Positions 8,635 to 18,288 of a DNA stretch of 29,658 bases are shown in pieces (position 1 is the first letter of the stretch; each line of letters starts with the position of its first letter). The notes beneath the pieces are model-generated. The model searched no databases. It was not told the DNA's origin and saw only the letters and a program-made list of their open reading frames with translations. The position numbers and the translations under genes are program-made. This DNA is from Isotricha intestinalis (lineage: Eukaryota > Ciliophora > Litostomatea > Vestibuliferida > Isotrichidae): contig JAJJLU010000580.1 in assembly GCA_023807065.1 (NCBI GenBank), forward strand, positions 1 through 29,658. The letters are read 5' to 3'.

Positions 8635-10644
8635 TTATTTTACATAAATAAAGAAATTATTCTCATATCCTTTAATCATATATGATAAATCACTTAAAAT
8701 ATTATTTATTTCATCATATGATTTAAATATATTAAAAGAAGCTAAAATTATTAAATTTCCTTTTGCTAAAATAGTATGAATATATTCTTCATCTTTTTCA
8801 AAGTGAAAGAAATTATTTAAATTAATAGTTGAAGAATCTTGTAAATTATACATATCATATAATCTACCATAAACTTTAAATATTCTTTTCTCTTCTTTTG
8901 TAATTCTGTCATATCTATGAAAATTAATTGAAACAAATTGATTATAAATTTTGTGTTTAATTATTCCATATTTCATTTTTGTTAAAGGATCATTTCTTAG
9001 ATTAACTAAATTATTTCTATTATTTTGTCTATTTAACTGATTAAGTGAATCTTTTTTTTCTGTTTGTAAATTTGCTTCATTATTTTCTATATTATTATTT
9101 ATATTATTAATATGATTTGTTCCATTATTCATTTTTGGGTTTCCTAATTTGTCTATATAAGTTACTTGATTGGATAATGATTTATTAACTTCCAAATTTG
9201 TTTTTTTAATTTTTTTATCATGCATTATTTTATTTAAAAATACTTCAATTTTCTTATTATCAACTTCATTAACTTTGACATAATTATTTTTAAAATCTTT
9301 AACATAAAGTGATTTTAAGATATTTTCCTTTAATCCTCTATTATCAATTTCTTCAAAAATTTTTTCGCTTTGAGAAGAAAACTTAAGAAAATATTCATTT
9401 TCTTGATTTTCAGTGACAAAAATAATTCCTAATCTTTCATGATTAAAATTACAATATAACTGTAAAAATCCTTCAGCAGAAATTCCTGGTAAACAAATAG
9501 GAACCCAACTTTCAGAAGATTTGAGTGAATCACTATGAATAATTAAATTTTGAATTAAAATCATATCACTTTGAGAAAGATTAATTAAATCAGTTTTACT
9601 GATAGCAATAACTTCAGTAGCATTTTTAGACAAAATACAACATAATAAAGCACTTCCTCGATTAGCAGAACAAATATCATTAATTTTATTTCTATTATCA
9701 ATAGGTAAAACTTCATAAGCTCCTAATAAACTTATTAAAGAATAACCAGTAAATTCAATCATTTGTTCAAATAATTGTTCTGTATCTTGTAACGCTCCTA
9801 AACATGAAGAAGGTTTTTCTTCTAAAATAGGAATTCTTTGACTAGTAACAATAGATAATAATTGTTGATATAAATATTCTAATTGAGAATATAATAAACT
9901 AATACTATCATCTTTCTTACTTAAAGCTATAAAAATTATTTTTCCTTTTTTTAAAAAAACAACTATTGAATTTTCATTTGCGATATAATTTAATTTTTCT
10001 ACAAAATTTTCTGATTGATTGAATACTGTAAATTTTGTTATTATTGCACTGAAAGTTGCTAAAATACTACAATTTTGCATTTCATCTCCATATCTTGAAT
10101 ATATTGGAGTTCCTCCATCTGACATTATAAAATAATGACGTGATTGAAGAAAAAAAGTTTGAGTATCCATTTCTTTATTTTCTTTTGTTTTTATATATAA
10201 ATTCTCTATTTCAGTTGATTTTGGAATTTCTGGAAATCCTAATGGAGGAGGATTTGTTTTTATTTTTGGAATTTCTTTTTTTTCTTCATTTTTTGATATT
10301 TCTTTATTTTCTTCTTCTTCATTTTCTATGTTTGTTTCTTTATTTTCTTTTTCTTCATTTTCTATGTTTATTTCTTTATTTTCTTCTTCTTCATTTTCTA
10401 TGTTTATTTCTTTATTTTCTTCTTTTTCATTTTCTGTGTTTATTTCTTTATTTTCTTTTTCTTCATTTTCTATGTTTATTTCTTTATTTTCGATTTCTTC
10501 AGTTTCTATATTTATTTCTTTATTTTCTATTTCTTCTTTTTCTTCTTCATTCTTTTCTTCTTCAATTTTTGCTTCTTCTTCAACTTTTTCTTCTTCTTTT
10601 TTTGCTTCTTCGTTATTTAATTGTTCCTCTTCATGTTCTGACAT
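8635..10644 (-). CDS. MON1: MON1-like subunit of the Mon1-Ccz1 Rab7 exchange factor
   Basis: The 669-residue protein matches Mon1, which with Ccz1 activates Rab7 on maturing endosomes. Residues 1 to about 130 are Glu/Asn/Lys-rich and contain a tandem 12-residue repeat. The conserved part begins near residue 168 with RHYFIMSDGGTPIYSRYGDE, a Mon1 signature. It continues through IVVFLKKGKIIFIALSK, LLSIVTSQRI, a LGAYEVLPI segment, and SWVPICLPGISAEGF near residue 380. The C-terminal region (about 540-669) contains further longin-like strands and helices (YNQFVSINFHRYDRITKEEK, ILASFNIFKSYDEIN). The order of these blocks matches the three longin domains of Mon1. The start codon is only 45 bases from that of the divergent small membrane protein gene. 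Confidence 0.88.
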   Translation of the reverse strand: MSEHEEEQLNNEEAKKEEEKVEEEAKIEEEKNEEEKEEIENKEINIETEEIENKEINIENEEKENKEINTENEKEENKEINIENEEEENKEINIENEEKENKETNIENEEEENKEISKNEEKKEIPKIKTNPPPLGFPEIPKSTEIENLYIKTKENKEMDTQTFFLQSRHYFIMSDGGTPIYSRYGDEMQNCSILATFSAIITKFTVFNQSENFVEKLNYIANENSIVVFLKKGKIIFIALSKKDDSISLLYSQLEYLYQQLLSIVTSQRIPILEEKPSSCLGALQDTEQLFEQMIEFTGYSLISLLGAYEVLPIDNRNKINDICSANRGSALLCCILSKNATEVIAISKTDLINLSQSDMILIQNLIIHSDSLKSSESWVPICLPGISAEGFLQLYCNFNHERLGIIFVTENQENEYFLKFSSQSEKIFEEIDNRGLKENILKSLYVKDFKNNYVKVNEVDNKKIEVFLNKIMHDKKIKKTNLEVNKSLSNQVTYIDKLGNPKMNNGTNHINNINNNIENNEANLQTEKKDSLNQLNRQNNRNNLVNLRNDPLTKMKYGIIKHKIYNQFVSINFHRYDRITKEEKRIFKVYGRLYDMYNLQDSSTINLNNFFHFEKDEEYIHTILAKGNLIILASFNIFKSYDEINNILSDLSYMIKGYENNFFIYVK
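10303..10536. repeat. 36-bp tandem repeat coding a 12-residue unit in MON1
   Basis: Six complete 36-bp units start at 10303, 10339, 10375, 10411, 10447 and 10483, and half a unit follows to about 10536. On the coding (-) strand each unit encodes ENKEINIENEEE or a close variant, so copy-number change keeps the frame. Units differ by a few substitutions, mostly in the Glu/Lys codons. The strand is almost pure purine on the coding side, which favours slippage. Confidence 0.92.
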
Positions 10645-10689
10645 TCAAAATAAAATAAAAATTATTTGGAAATTAAATATATTAATAAA

Positions 10690-10917
10690 ATGTTTGATGA
10701 GAAAATGGAAACTTTAAATGCATTCAATAAAGCATATTATTGGATATTTAATTTATTGCTTTTATTTTTTTTGCTTTATAAAATATGGGAAATATATAAA
10801 TTCAGAACAGAAGAAAGTGAATTTTATAAGACATTTTTAGATAATTTTAAATTTAATTCTTCTTCAAATGATGAATATAGAAGTGATAGTAATATATCAG
10901 AAGAAAAATATATTTAA
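10690..10917 (+). CDS. Small single-pass membrane protein, unknown
   Basis: The predicted product is 75 residues from the ATG at 10690; a second ATG at 10705 would give 70. One strongly hydrophobic helix (about residues 15-30, YYWIFNLLLLFFLLYK) follows a short polar N-terminus. The remainder is acidic and Ser-rich, ending DEYRSDSNISEEKYI. I do not recognise a family. The start lies 45 bases from the MON1 start on the other strand, so the two must share a very compact promoter. Short length and AT-rich sequence leave some doubt that it is a gene. Confidence 0.5.
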   Translation: MFDEKMETLNAFNKAYYWIFNLLLLFFLLYKIWEIYKFRTEESEFYKTFLDNFKFNSSSNDEYRSDSNISEEKYI

Positions 10918-10968
10918 AATATAATAAATATTAACTTTATCAATTCATTTTTTAAAAATAATAAATTA

Positions 10969-11256
10969 TTATTTTAAACTAACTAAATATTGTTTAAAAA
11001 ATTGTTTAAATTCCTCATAATTGATTTTTCCATCTTTATTAGTATCTAAACTCACAAAAACTGATTCAACTTCTTTTTTAGAAGGTTTTGGAAGATTATT
11101 TTGTTTTGAAAATGAATGTAAAAGAGATTCTACTTCTTCAAAATCAAGTAAACCATTTTTATTATTGTCTAATGAAAAAAAAGCATTTTTTGCAGTTGAT
11201 TCAAATTCTTTTTCATTGTTTAATAATTCACCAACTTTTTTATTTAATTTACTCAT
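10969..11256 (-). CDS. Small two-EF-hand calcium-binding protein
   Basis: The 95-residue protein is one EF-hand pair with little else. Loop 1 (D30-E41) has D, N, N, G, D and E at positions 1, 3, 5, 6, 9 and 12. Loop 2 (D71-E82) has D, N, D, G, N and E at the same positions. Both loops therefore keep canonical calcium ligands. The helices flanking each loop are amphipathic, and a Lys/Pro-rich linker separates the hands. The size resembles S100-like or half-calmodulin proteins, and ciliates carry many small EF-hand sensors. It is divergent from the kinase gene, with 141 bases between starts. Confidence 0.92.
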   Translation of the reverse strand: MSKLNKKVGELLNNEKEFESTAKNAFFSLDNNKNGLLDFEEVESLLHSFSKQNNLPKPSKKEVESVFVSLDTNKDGKINYEEFKQFFKQYLVSLK

Positions 11257-11397
11257 TTATTTATATAAATTATAATTCATTTATATATTAAAAAAAATTC
11301 AAAATAAATTTCGGGTAATCCTAAAAATAATGAAAATAAAATTTTAAAATACGTAATCTTAATAAAATAAAGAAAAGCAAATTAAATTAAATATTTA

Positions 11398-12777
11398 ATG
11401 GGAGGAAAATGTCCAAAAAATTGTAAAGATTTAGAAAATATTTTTCCTTGTTTTAAAAAATCAATAAATTTAGAAAATGAAGATACAAATCCTAATAATC
11501 CATCTACATTAAATAATAATAATCCAAATATAAGTATAAGAATAGTAAAAAAAGAAACATTACAAATAGATACAAAAAACACAGAAAAAACACCACTTAA
11601 TGGTGGAAATATAAGCGCACCTAATAATTATATAAATGGTTATAATAATTTTATAAATTTATCTCAAAAAAAAAACCCATATTTTTCAAATGATGATTTA
11701 ATAAAAATATATAAAATTTTAGAAGATGAAAAAAATTTAAATTTAGAAAAAATAAAAATTAGGCGATATAAAATAGGGAATTTAATAGGACAAGGTTCAT
11801 ATGGAAAAGTATATGAAGCATTAGATGAAGAAAGAGGTCAATTAATTGCAGTAAAAATAATAGATAAAAAAAGATTAAATTCTTTTTCATCAAATTCCAA
11901 TTCCTCAATATCATCAATAGAGAGTGAAATAGAAATATTATCAAAATTAAATCATAAAAACATAATAAAATATTATGGTTCCTTACAAAGTAAAAACCAT
12001 TTAAAAATATTTTTAGAATATTGTGAAGGAGGTTCAATAGCAAAAATGTTATTAAACTATAAATCATTTACAGAAAATATAATAAGGAAATACACAAAAG
12101 AAATGTTAGAAGGATTAGAATATTTACATGCACATAATATAATTCACAGAGATATAAAAGGAGCAAATATATTAGTAGATAGAAATGGAACATGTAAATT
12201 AAGTGATTTTGGTGGAGCCAAAATAATAAAAGATGAAGAATTTAATCAAAGTAGAAATTATTCAATGAAAGGAACTCCAAATTGGATGGCGCCTGAAGTC
12301 ATAAAAAATAATGAAACAACAAGATTTTCAGATATATGGAGTATTGGATGTACTGTAATTGAAATGATTACTGGGAAACCTCCATGGTCTAATTATAAAA
12401 ATCCTTTTAAAATTTTATTTCAAATTATGAATTCTTTAGAACCTCCTGAAATACCAAATAATTGCTCTGGTACTTTATCTAATTTTATTTCTTGTTGTTT
12501 AAAAGTTAATCCAACTGAAAGACTAAATGTTACTCAATTACTTAGACATCCTTTCATTTTAGGAACTTTAACACAAAGAGTTAAAGAAGTTTCTTCTGAT
12601 TTTGTTTCTAATTTAAGTGGAGATGTAGAGACTATTATTATTCAAAAAAAAATAAGTGATAGTGATAAAAGTGAAAATGGAAATTTTATAAGTAATATTA
12701 ATAACATTAATATTATTATAAATGAAGAAAGAAATAGTGAACAAACTGATAATGATATAAATGTTTTAAAAAAATGA
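11398..12777 (+). CDS. MEKK/STE11-like protein kinase (MAP kinase kinase kinase type)
   Basis: The 459-residue protein has an Asn-rich N-terminus of about 120 residues and then a complete kinase domain (about 121-390). The Gly loop is GQGSYGKVYEA (from G131), and the ATP-anchoring Lys is K153. Further motifs are EYCEGGSIAKML, H250-R251-D252 with K254 and N257 (HRDIKGAN), D270-F271-G272, MKGTPNWMAPEV (A298-P299-E300) and SDIWSIGCTVIEMITGKPPW. The GTPxWMAPEV segment and GGS after the hinge are typical of MEKK/ANP-type MAP3Ks. The tail is Asn/Ser/Asp-rich. Met-Gly-Gly with nearby Cys5 and Cys9 hints at N-terminal acylation, but Pro6 is unfavourable for myristoylation. The stop is TGA. Codon choice shifts from A-ending to T-ending codons near base 12300. 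Confidence 0.92.
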   Translation: MGGKCPKNCKDLENIFPCFKKSINLENEDTNPNNPSTLNNNNPNISIRIVKKETLQIDTKNTEKTPLNGGNISAPNNYINGYNNFINLSQKKNPYFSNDDLIKIYKILEDEKNLNLEKIKIRRYKIGNLIGQGSYGKVYEALDEERGQLIAVKIIDKKRLNSFSSNSNSSISSIESEIEILSKLNHKNIIKYYGSLQSKNHLKIFLEYCEGGSIAKMLLNYKSFTENIIRKYTKEMLEGLEYLHAHNIIHRDIKGANILVDRNGTCKLSDFGGAKIIKDEEFNQSRNYSMKGTPNWMAPEVIKNNETTRFSDIWSIGCTVIEMITGKPPWSNYKNPFKILFQIMNSLEPPEIPNNCSGTLSNFISCCLKVNPTERLNVTQLLRHPFILGTLTQRVKEVSSDFVSNLSGDVETIIIQKKISDSDKSENGNFISNINNINIIINEERNSEQTDNDINVLKK

Positions 12778-12898
12778 TAATTACTTTTAAGTATGAATAA
12801 ATTTTTTGATATATAGAATTATCAAATATTTATTTCCTTTATAATTAAATTATTATATAAAAAGAATTTTGAAATAATTAATTTTTAATTTAAATTTC

Positions 12899-14545
12899 AT
12901 GAAGAAAACAAATAAAAGTGAATTTGAATATAAACCAATACAGACAGAATTAAATTATAAAGATTCAGAATTTTCAAATAATGAAACTTCAAATCAAATA
13001 GATTTTTCATCTTTAGAAAATGAAGAAGTAGAAAATATAGATGAGTCATATGATAATAATGCCGCCTTGGAAATTTCAAATAAAAATAAACTCTTAAATT
13101 ATAATTCTTTAGAAAGTTTAAGAATAAGTCATTCAATGGATAAAAATGATAATTCGGTTACTTTATTTGAAAGGATAAATGGAATAAAAAAAGATTGTGA
13201 TAAAAATAAAATAAGTGATTTTGAAACTCCAAAAAAGAAAGATGCAAAAAAAGTTGAATTAATTCCAGATGTTTTTAATTATTCATCTACAAATAATAAA
13301 AATGTTCAAGTAAGTGAATTAGATATAAAATTGAATTCTTCTAACACTCAAAAAAATAAACAAATAGTTAGAAATATTAATAATAATAGTAAAGGGAAGG
13401 ATTTTAAAAAAGAATTAGAAAAAAATTTAAAAGAATATTTTGAAAAAAAATGTAATTTAAATCAACCAAATTTAATACACAACCAGAAAAAATTTAATAC
13501 AATCGAAAATTTAGTTGATACAGAAATTCAAAAATATAAACATGAATTTCTAAATAAAAATAAGAAAAATAAAAAAGAATATAAATCAAATTCAATGATA
13601 TCTCATTCTTCAAAAAATATAAATTCTTCTGAACAATATATAATAAATAAATCAAATAAGCCTTTAACAAAAAATAAATTAATTTATAATAGTGTGAAAA
13701 AATCAAATAATAAAAAAGGATTTTATACATTAATAAATAAAATAAATAATGAATATAAAAATACATCTTTAAAAAACATATCAAATACTGTGAAAAGAAA
13801 TTATTCTTTTAAAAGTAAATATAGAAATAAAGAATCAGCGACAAGTGCATTAACCAATTGTTCATCTTCAAAAAAATTAAGTAAAAATTCTTTTAATAAT
13901 AATAACATAAATAATAATAATAATATAATAACAGAATTTAATTTTCAACATAATATTCCAAAAAGTACTCGAACCAAAAATTTTATCCCTAATAAAAAAA
14001 TAAAAATACAAAAACCAATTAATTTTAATAAGGATGATTCATTTTATAAAAGATGTTCAACAGATTCATTTAATAAAAGAAGTTTAACTTGTAGAGCTTC
14101 TTCTCAGAATGAAGGAAGAAATAAGCAATTAAATATTAGTTCAACTTCTGGAAAATCTAATAGTAAACCATCAATCAATGAAAAAAAAATAGAAAAAAAT
14201 ATTATTAAACCAGTAAAACCAATAAATGTTAAGAAAAAGATAAATAAGAAAGAAATTAAAATCAGAAATGAATTTTTCACTCATAAAAATGAAAATAAAT
14301 TTAAACAATTTACTAAAGAATTAATTGATTTTCAAAATAAGTTAAAATATAATAAACCTGATATTCAAATTTACAAAAATAATATTAAACATATTACAAT
14401 TGCTCCAATCAGTTCTCTTGCTGTTAAAATGATGGAAAAATCATCAAAGATTAAAAAGGAGATATTCAAAAACAATTTATATGATAAAAATATGAGTTTA
14501 AATAAATATCCTATGAAATGTAATTCAAAAGGAAAAAAAATATAA
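12899..14545 (+). CDS. Asn/Lys/Ser-rich protein, unknown
   Basis: The 548-residue protein has no recognisable domain. It is dominated by Asn, Lys and Ser with many short homopolymeric runs (poly-Asn encoded by AAT around 13900). It is strongly basic overall, apart from an acidic first 60 residues. A less repetitive segment lies near the C-terminus, from about residue 430, with FTHKNENKFKQFTKELIDFQNK followed by HITIAPISSLAVKMMEK. That segment may be the conserved core. It is co-oriented with the kinase gene, 121 bases downstream. A cytoskeletal role would fit the composition but is only a guess. Confidence 0.78.
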   Translation: MKKTNKSEFEYKPIQTELNYKDSEFSNNETSNQIDFSSLENEEVENIDESYDNNAALEISNKNKLLNYNSLESLRISHSMDKNDNSVTLFERINGIKKDCDKNKISDFETPKKKDAKKVELIPDVFNYSSTNNKNVQVSELDIKLNSSNTQKNKQIVRNINNNSKGKDFKKELEKNLKEYFEKKCNLNQPNLIHNQKKFNTIENLVDTEIQKYKHEFLNKNKKNKKEYKSNSMISHSSKNINSSEQYIINKSNKPLTKNKLIYNSVKKSNNKKGFYTLINKINNEYKNTSLKNISNTVKRNYSFKSKYRNKESATSALTNCSSSKKLSKNSFNNNNINNNNNIITEFNFQHNIPKSTRTKNFIPNKKIKIQKPINFNKDDSFYKRCSTDSFNKRSLTCRASSQNEGRNKQLNISSTSGKSNSKPSINEKKIEKNIIKPVKPINVKKKINKKEIKIRNEFFTHKNENKFKQFTKELIDFQNKLKYNKPDIQIYKNNIKHITIAPISSLAVKMMEKSSKIKKEIFKNNLYDKNMSLNKYPMKCNSKGKKI

Positions 14546-14592
14546 AATTATTATTTATTAATAAATGTTAATTTTTCTTTTGAAACAATAAA

Positions 14593-16260
14593 TTAATCAA
14601 GATCATCTAAATCATTATTTTTAACTTCAACAACTTCTTCTTTAACTTCTTCTTTAATTTCTTCTTTTTTTTCTTCTTCTTTTTTCTTAATTTCAGGTTT
14701 AATTTCTTCAACAAGAACTTTCTTATTTTTTATTTCATTATTATCAATCTTAACATTATTCTCATTATTATAATTATTATCAATTTTAGTTTTAATAGAA
14801 TTAAATTCTTTTTTATTTTTCATTCCTTCTTCCTCTTTAAATAAAGTTTCCAAAGTTTTACATAATTGTTTATGAATTTTCCATCTTTTAACTTGGCATT
14901 CTCTAGAACAATACCATTCACTTTTACATCTACTACATCTTTGACTAGCATCTTTCCCACAATTTGCACATTTAGGATCATCCATAAAATATTCCATATT
15001 ATCAACATTATATATTTCGTTAATAGGTTCTAATTCTTTCCTTAATTCTTCTTTACTTAAATTTTCAAAATATTTTTTAACTATTTCATTCCCAATTTTA
15101 GTACTTTCTTCATCTGATAATTTAAATAATTTATTATTTGATAATACTGGAATCATTTCTACTATAAATGGATTTACTGTTAATGAATTACCATAAGTCA
15201 TTAATGACATTTGTTCTAATGAACGATATAAATTTAACATTTGTGGTATTTTATCGTATAAAGTATCACTGAAAAATTTCCTTAAACGTAATAATTGATT
15301 TTGACGATATTCTGTCATTTCATATTTTTTATTATTATCTTGATTCATTACTAAATTATATATTGTTATCCATACTTGATATTCTAATTTTGGTAATTTA
15401 TATTGAAGAGATGAAGAATTTATCCAATTATTATTCTCATATATTTCTGTTATTTCTTCTTCCTTTTTACTATTTGAATTATATTTTTTTATTTTTCTAA
15501 TCCATGGTTTCATTTCCATTAAAGTTACAAATAACATTGGAACATCTTTTACATTCATCATATGATGTCTTACTGGAAATTCTAATTGTTCTAAATGATC
15601 TGATATATATCTTAATATATTAATTGAACACATTGCAATCCCAAAATCTATTTCTTTAAATTTTTCATCTAATTCTTTCACATTTTCTTCCCATTCTTTT
15701 TCTTTATTTGGATTTTTTATTTTTTCTTCCAAAGATTTCATATCTAAAGGTTCTTTATAGCCAATAATTTCATTAGGATGAAGAGTTTTATAATTGACAT
15801 ATTTGGATATCATTTTATAGGCATATTCAATAATATCAATAATATAATCTTCAGCAGCTTGACAAGCAGTAATTGAATAAAGGAAATTTTCTATTAAATT
15901 AACAACACAAGCTTCATGATATAATATAAGATAACTTTTGATAGAAGAATAATTTGCTATTTTTTCTTTTATTTTAGGATAAATTGAATATTTAAATGTA
16001 TTTATTGTATAAAGTTCTTTTATTAAAGGTTTAAATTGTTCATTATCTATAAATTGAGTCATTATTATATCTTCTCCTCTTCCTTCTGTGACTAATATAT
16101 TTTTTACTTCTTGCATATTTAATTTATTTATATATGAATGATGTAAAATAAATTCTTTTGAACCTATCATATCATATTTTATTTCAATTAACCTTTTTGA
16201 TATTATTTCTTCACTTTCAAATGAGGTTAATATATCATTTAAATATTTTGATTTGTTCAT
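14593..16260 (-). CDS. ZMYND10: ZMYND10 (dynein arm assembly factor, MYND zinc finger)
   Basis: The 555-residue protein matches ZMYND10 in the order of its conserved segments: HHSYINKLNMQEV, LYHEACVVNLIE, ACQAAEDYIIDIIEYAY, FGIAMCSINILRYISDHLE, LPKLEYQVWITIYNLV, LLRLRKFFSDTLYDKIPQM, and a C-terminal MYND finger. The finger spans C431 to C467 and reads CANCGKDASQRCSRC then EWYCSRECQVKRWKIHKQLC, with all Cys/His zinc ligands present. In other organisms ZMYND10 is a cytoplasmic chaperone partner needed to assemble outer and inner dynein arms. After residue 480 there is a Lys/Glu-rich tail that makes this protein longer than animal homologues (about 440). Its presence means the organism builds motile cilia. 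Confidence 0.92.
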   Translation of the reverse strand: MNKSKYLNDILTSFESEEIISKRLIEIKYDMIGSKEFILHHSYINKLNMQEVKNILVTEGRGEDIIMTQFIDNEQFKPLIKELYTINTFKYSIYPKIKEKIANYSSIKSYLILYHEACVVNLIENFLYSITACQAAEDYIIDIIEYAYKMISKYVNYKTLHPNEIIGYKEPLDMKSLEEKIKNPNKEKEWEENVKELDEKFKEIDFGIAMCSINILRYISDHLEQLEFPVRHHMMNVKDVPMLFVTLMEMKPWIRKIKKYNSNSKKEEEITEIYENNNWINSSSLQYKLPKLEYQVWITIYNLVMNQDNNKKYEMTEYRQNQLLRLRKFFSDTLYDKIPQMLNLYRSLEQMSLMTYGNSLTVNPFIVEMIPVLSNNKLFKLSDEESTKIGNEIVKKYFENLSKEELRKELEPINEIYNVDNMEYFMDDPKCANCGKDASQRCSRCKSEWYCSRECQVKRWKIHKQLCKTLETLFKEEEGMKNKKEFNSIKTKIDNNYNNENNVKIDNNEIKNKKVLVEEIKPEIKKKEEEKKEEIKEEVKEEVVEVKNNDLDDLD

Positions 16261-16377
16261 TATATTTTTAATTTTTAAAATGTGTTAGTTTTTATTCTAG
16301 AAAAAAATAAAAAAAATAATAATTTCCCAAATTAAATTAAATTCTTAAATTTAATTGAATTATAATATAGAGATTTA

Positions 16378-16905
16378 ATGGAAGAATTATTTAATAACTT
16401 TGCTAATCATGTAGGTCATTTAATTTCTCCTTCGCTTGGAATGGAAATTCAAAGATATTTAAGACAAAAATTAAGAAATGGAACATCACCTGATGAATAT
16501 AATGATATTGAAAATGATATAAAAATGATTATGGCAAATTATTTTCAAAACGCTTCTGATAAAGATTATATGGATATGTCTACTAATTTATTTAATGCTT
16601 ATGTTGAAAATGATGATGAAAATTTTATTAAAAGTGTGAAATTTTTCGTTAGAATTTATTCTTATTATCAAGACATAAATTTAAAGAAAAAATTATTTAA
16701 ATGGAGAATTAATGCTATTAAATTGAAAATGCTTAAAAGTAATAATAATAAAAATAATATGATTGTTAAAAGTAATTCAAGTTCAAAAATAATGGGAAAT
16801 GTTTCAAATATTTCAAATTTTAATATGAATAATAACAATATGATGAATAATAATAATAATATGTATATGAATTATACGAATAACAACAGCAATAATTATT
16901 ATTAA
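16378..16905 (+). CDS. Small helical protein with Asn/Met-rich tail, unknown
   Basis: The 175-residue protein has a compact N-terminal part (about 1-120) with predicted helices (FANHVGHLISPSLGMEIQRYL, DIKMIMANYFQ, FIKSVKFFVRIYSYYQ). A low-complexity tail of Asn, Met and Tyr follows, largely AAT repeats from 16740 on. I do not recognise the family. It is divergent from ZMYND10, with 117 bases between starts. The N-terminal part has normal amino-acid diversity and an open frame, which supports a real gene. Function unknown. Confidence 0.75.
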   Translation: MEELFNNFANHVGHLISPSLGMEIQRYLRQKLRNGTSPDEYNDIENDIKMIMANYFQNASDKDYMDMSTNLFNAYVENDDENFIKSVKFFVRIYSYYQDINLKKKLFKWRINAIKLKMLKSNNNKNNMIVKSNSSSKIMGNVSNISNFNMNNNNMMNNNNNMYMNYTNNNSNNYY

Positions 16906-16972
16906 ATTTTTTTATTAATTTGAATTTTTTTCAAACTCTTTATTATAAAAATTTAAAAAAAAATTTAAATAA

Positions 16973-18218
16973 TTAAAGATTATTTTCAGGAACAAGCTCA
17001 TTACTTTCCTTTTTATTCTCTTCTTCCAAATTTCCAAAAGTATTAAAATCATCAGGATTTTCAGTTTGAGGAATTAATTCTTTTTCTAATAATTTATTAG
17101 TTCTATTTTTATGTTCTCTAATTTTATCCAACATATCTTTTTTCCTCATAAAATGAATATTAATTTTATCTTCAATATTTTTTAACATTTCAATTTTTTC
17201 ATTTAATTTCTTATTTTGATTTCCCAACTTATAAATATGACTTTGTAAATGATAAATATCATTAAACATTTTATTATTATGTTCATATAATTTATTTTTT
17301 TCTTCAGTTAAATCATCTAAAGCAGCTAAATATTCCTTAATTTCTTGATCTTTACTTTCTAAATCATTTTGTAGCTTTTTGTAATTAGAATCATTACCAA
17401 ATTTAATTTTTTCACCTTCTCTAAAATTTCTACTTTCAATATCAAGTTCATTATGAAGATTACTTATTTCATCTTCTAAATTTCTTATAATATTATTCAT
17501 TCTCCAAATTGTTTCATTTGAATCATCTAATTGTTTAATATAATAATTTACTGTTGCCCCATTTTGTTTCACTGAATTTGAATATGTTTTATTTTCATAT
17601 TTCATTTCTTCGTTTTTATTCGTATATTTTAATCTTTCTTCCTCTAAATGAGATATTTCTTTTTCTTCTTCTTTTAATTCTTCTGTTAATTCATTTGATT
17701 GTTTCATTAAATATTCTATTTCTTTCATATTTTGCATTTTCATATCTTTTAAATCTAATATTGCTTTCTCATTGTTTATTTTCTCTTCTTTTAATTCTTT
17801 GTTTGTCGTTAAATATTCTGTTAATTGAGTTTTTAAATCTGTTATCTTCTCTATTTTTGATTCTAAAAGATATTCTAAATTTGTATAATCTTCTAATAAT
17901 TTTTTATTCAATTTTGTTTTTTCTTCTAATTGTTTTTGAATTATAAGAAAATCATTTTGTAATTCAAAAATTGATGAATTTGCGTTTTCTAATTTTGTAT
18001 TCAGTTCATTTTCAATATTTGTTTTTTCTTGATTTAAATTGATAAAACTATATTTTTATATTATTATATATTTACTCATTTTGTAATTCTAAAAATTTTC
18101 TATTTATTCTTTGTAAAATTTTCTCATTTTGTTCCATTTCTAAAATATGTCCTTTAACTTGTTTAACTAATAAATCTTTATTAATTGGTTCAGTATCATT
18201 GTAATTATAATTATCCAT
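16973..18218 (-). CDS. Long coiled-coil protein (one 28-nt intron)
   Basis: Exon 1 runs from 18218 to 18076 and exon 2 from 18047 to 16973, giving 405 residues. The ATG at 18218 opens MDNYNYNDTEPINKDLLVKQ. Without splicing the frame stops right after exon 1, and exon 2 lacks a good start. From about residue 20 to 370 the chain is almost continuous coiled coil, rich in Glu, Lys, Asn and Leu, with no catalytic motif. The C-terminus is acidic and Pro-containing (LIPQTENPDDFNTF). Related-looking coiled coils occur in basal body and axoneme proteins, but I cannot name a family. Confidence 0.85.
18048..18075 (-). other. Spliceosomal micro-intron (28 nt)
   Basis: On the minus strand it starts GTAAATAT and ends ATATAG. 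Splicing joins GA to T (Asp) and fuses two coiled-coil frames. If retained, the split codon becomes GAG followed at once by TAA. It has the same A/T-only interior and TAG end as the other introns in the window. Confidence 0.88.
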
Positions 18219-18288
18219 TTTTCTTTACTCAAAAAAATTTTAAAATATAATAACACAAAAAAAAAATTATACTAAAATAAATTATTAT

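Noticed and set aside
10140..10717. Leu/Phe- and Ser/Phe-rich frames opposite the MON1 N-terminus
   Set aside because: They are antisense readings of the 36-bp repeat and have no independent support.
14593..14700. A separate gene in the Lys/Glu-rich 3' end of ZMYND10
   Set aside because: The segment is in frame and continuous with ZMYND10. Charged tails like this are common in the neighbouring proteins.
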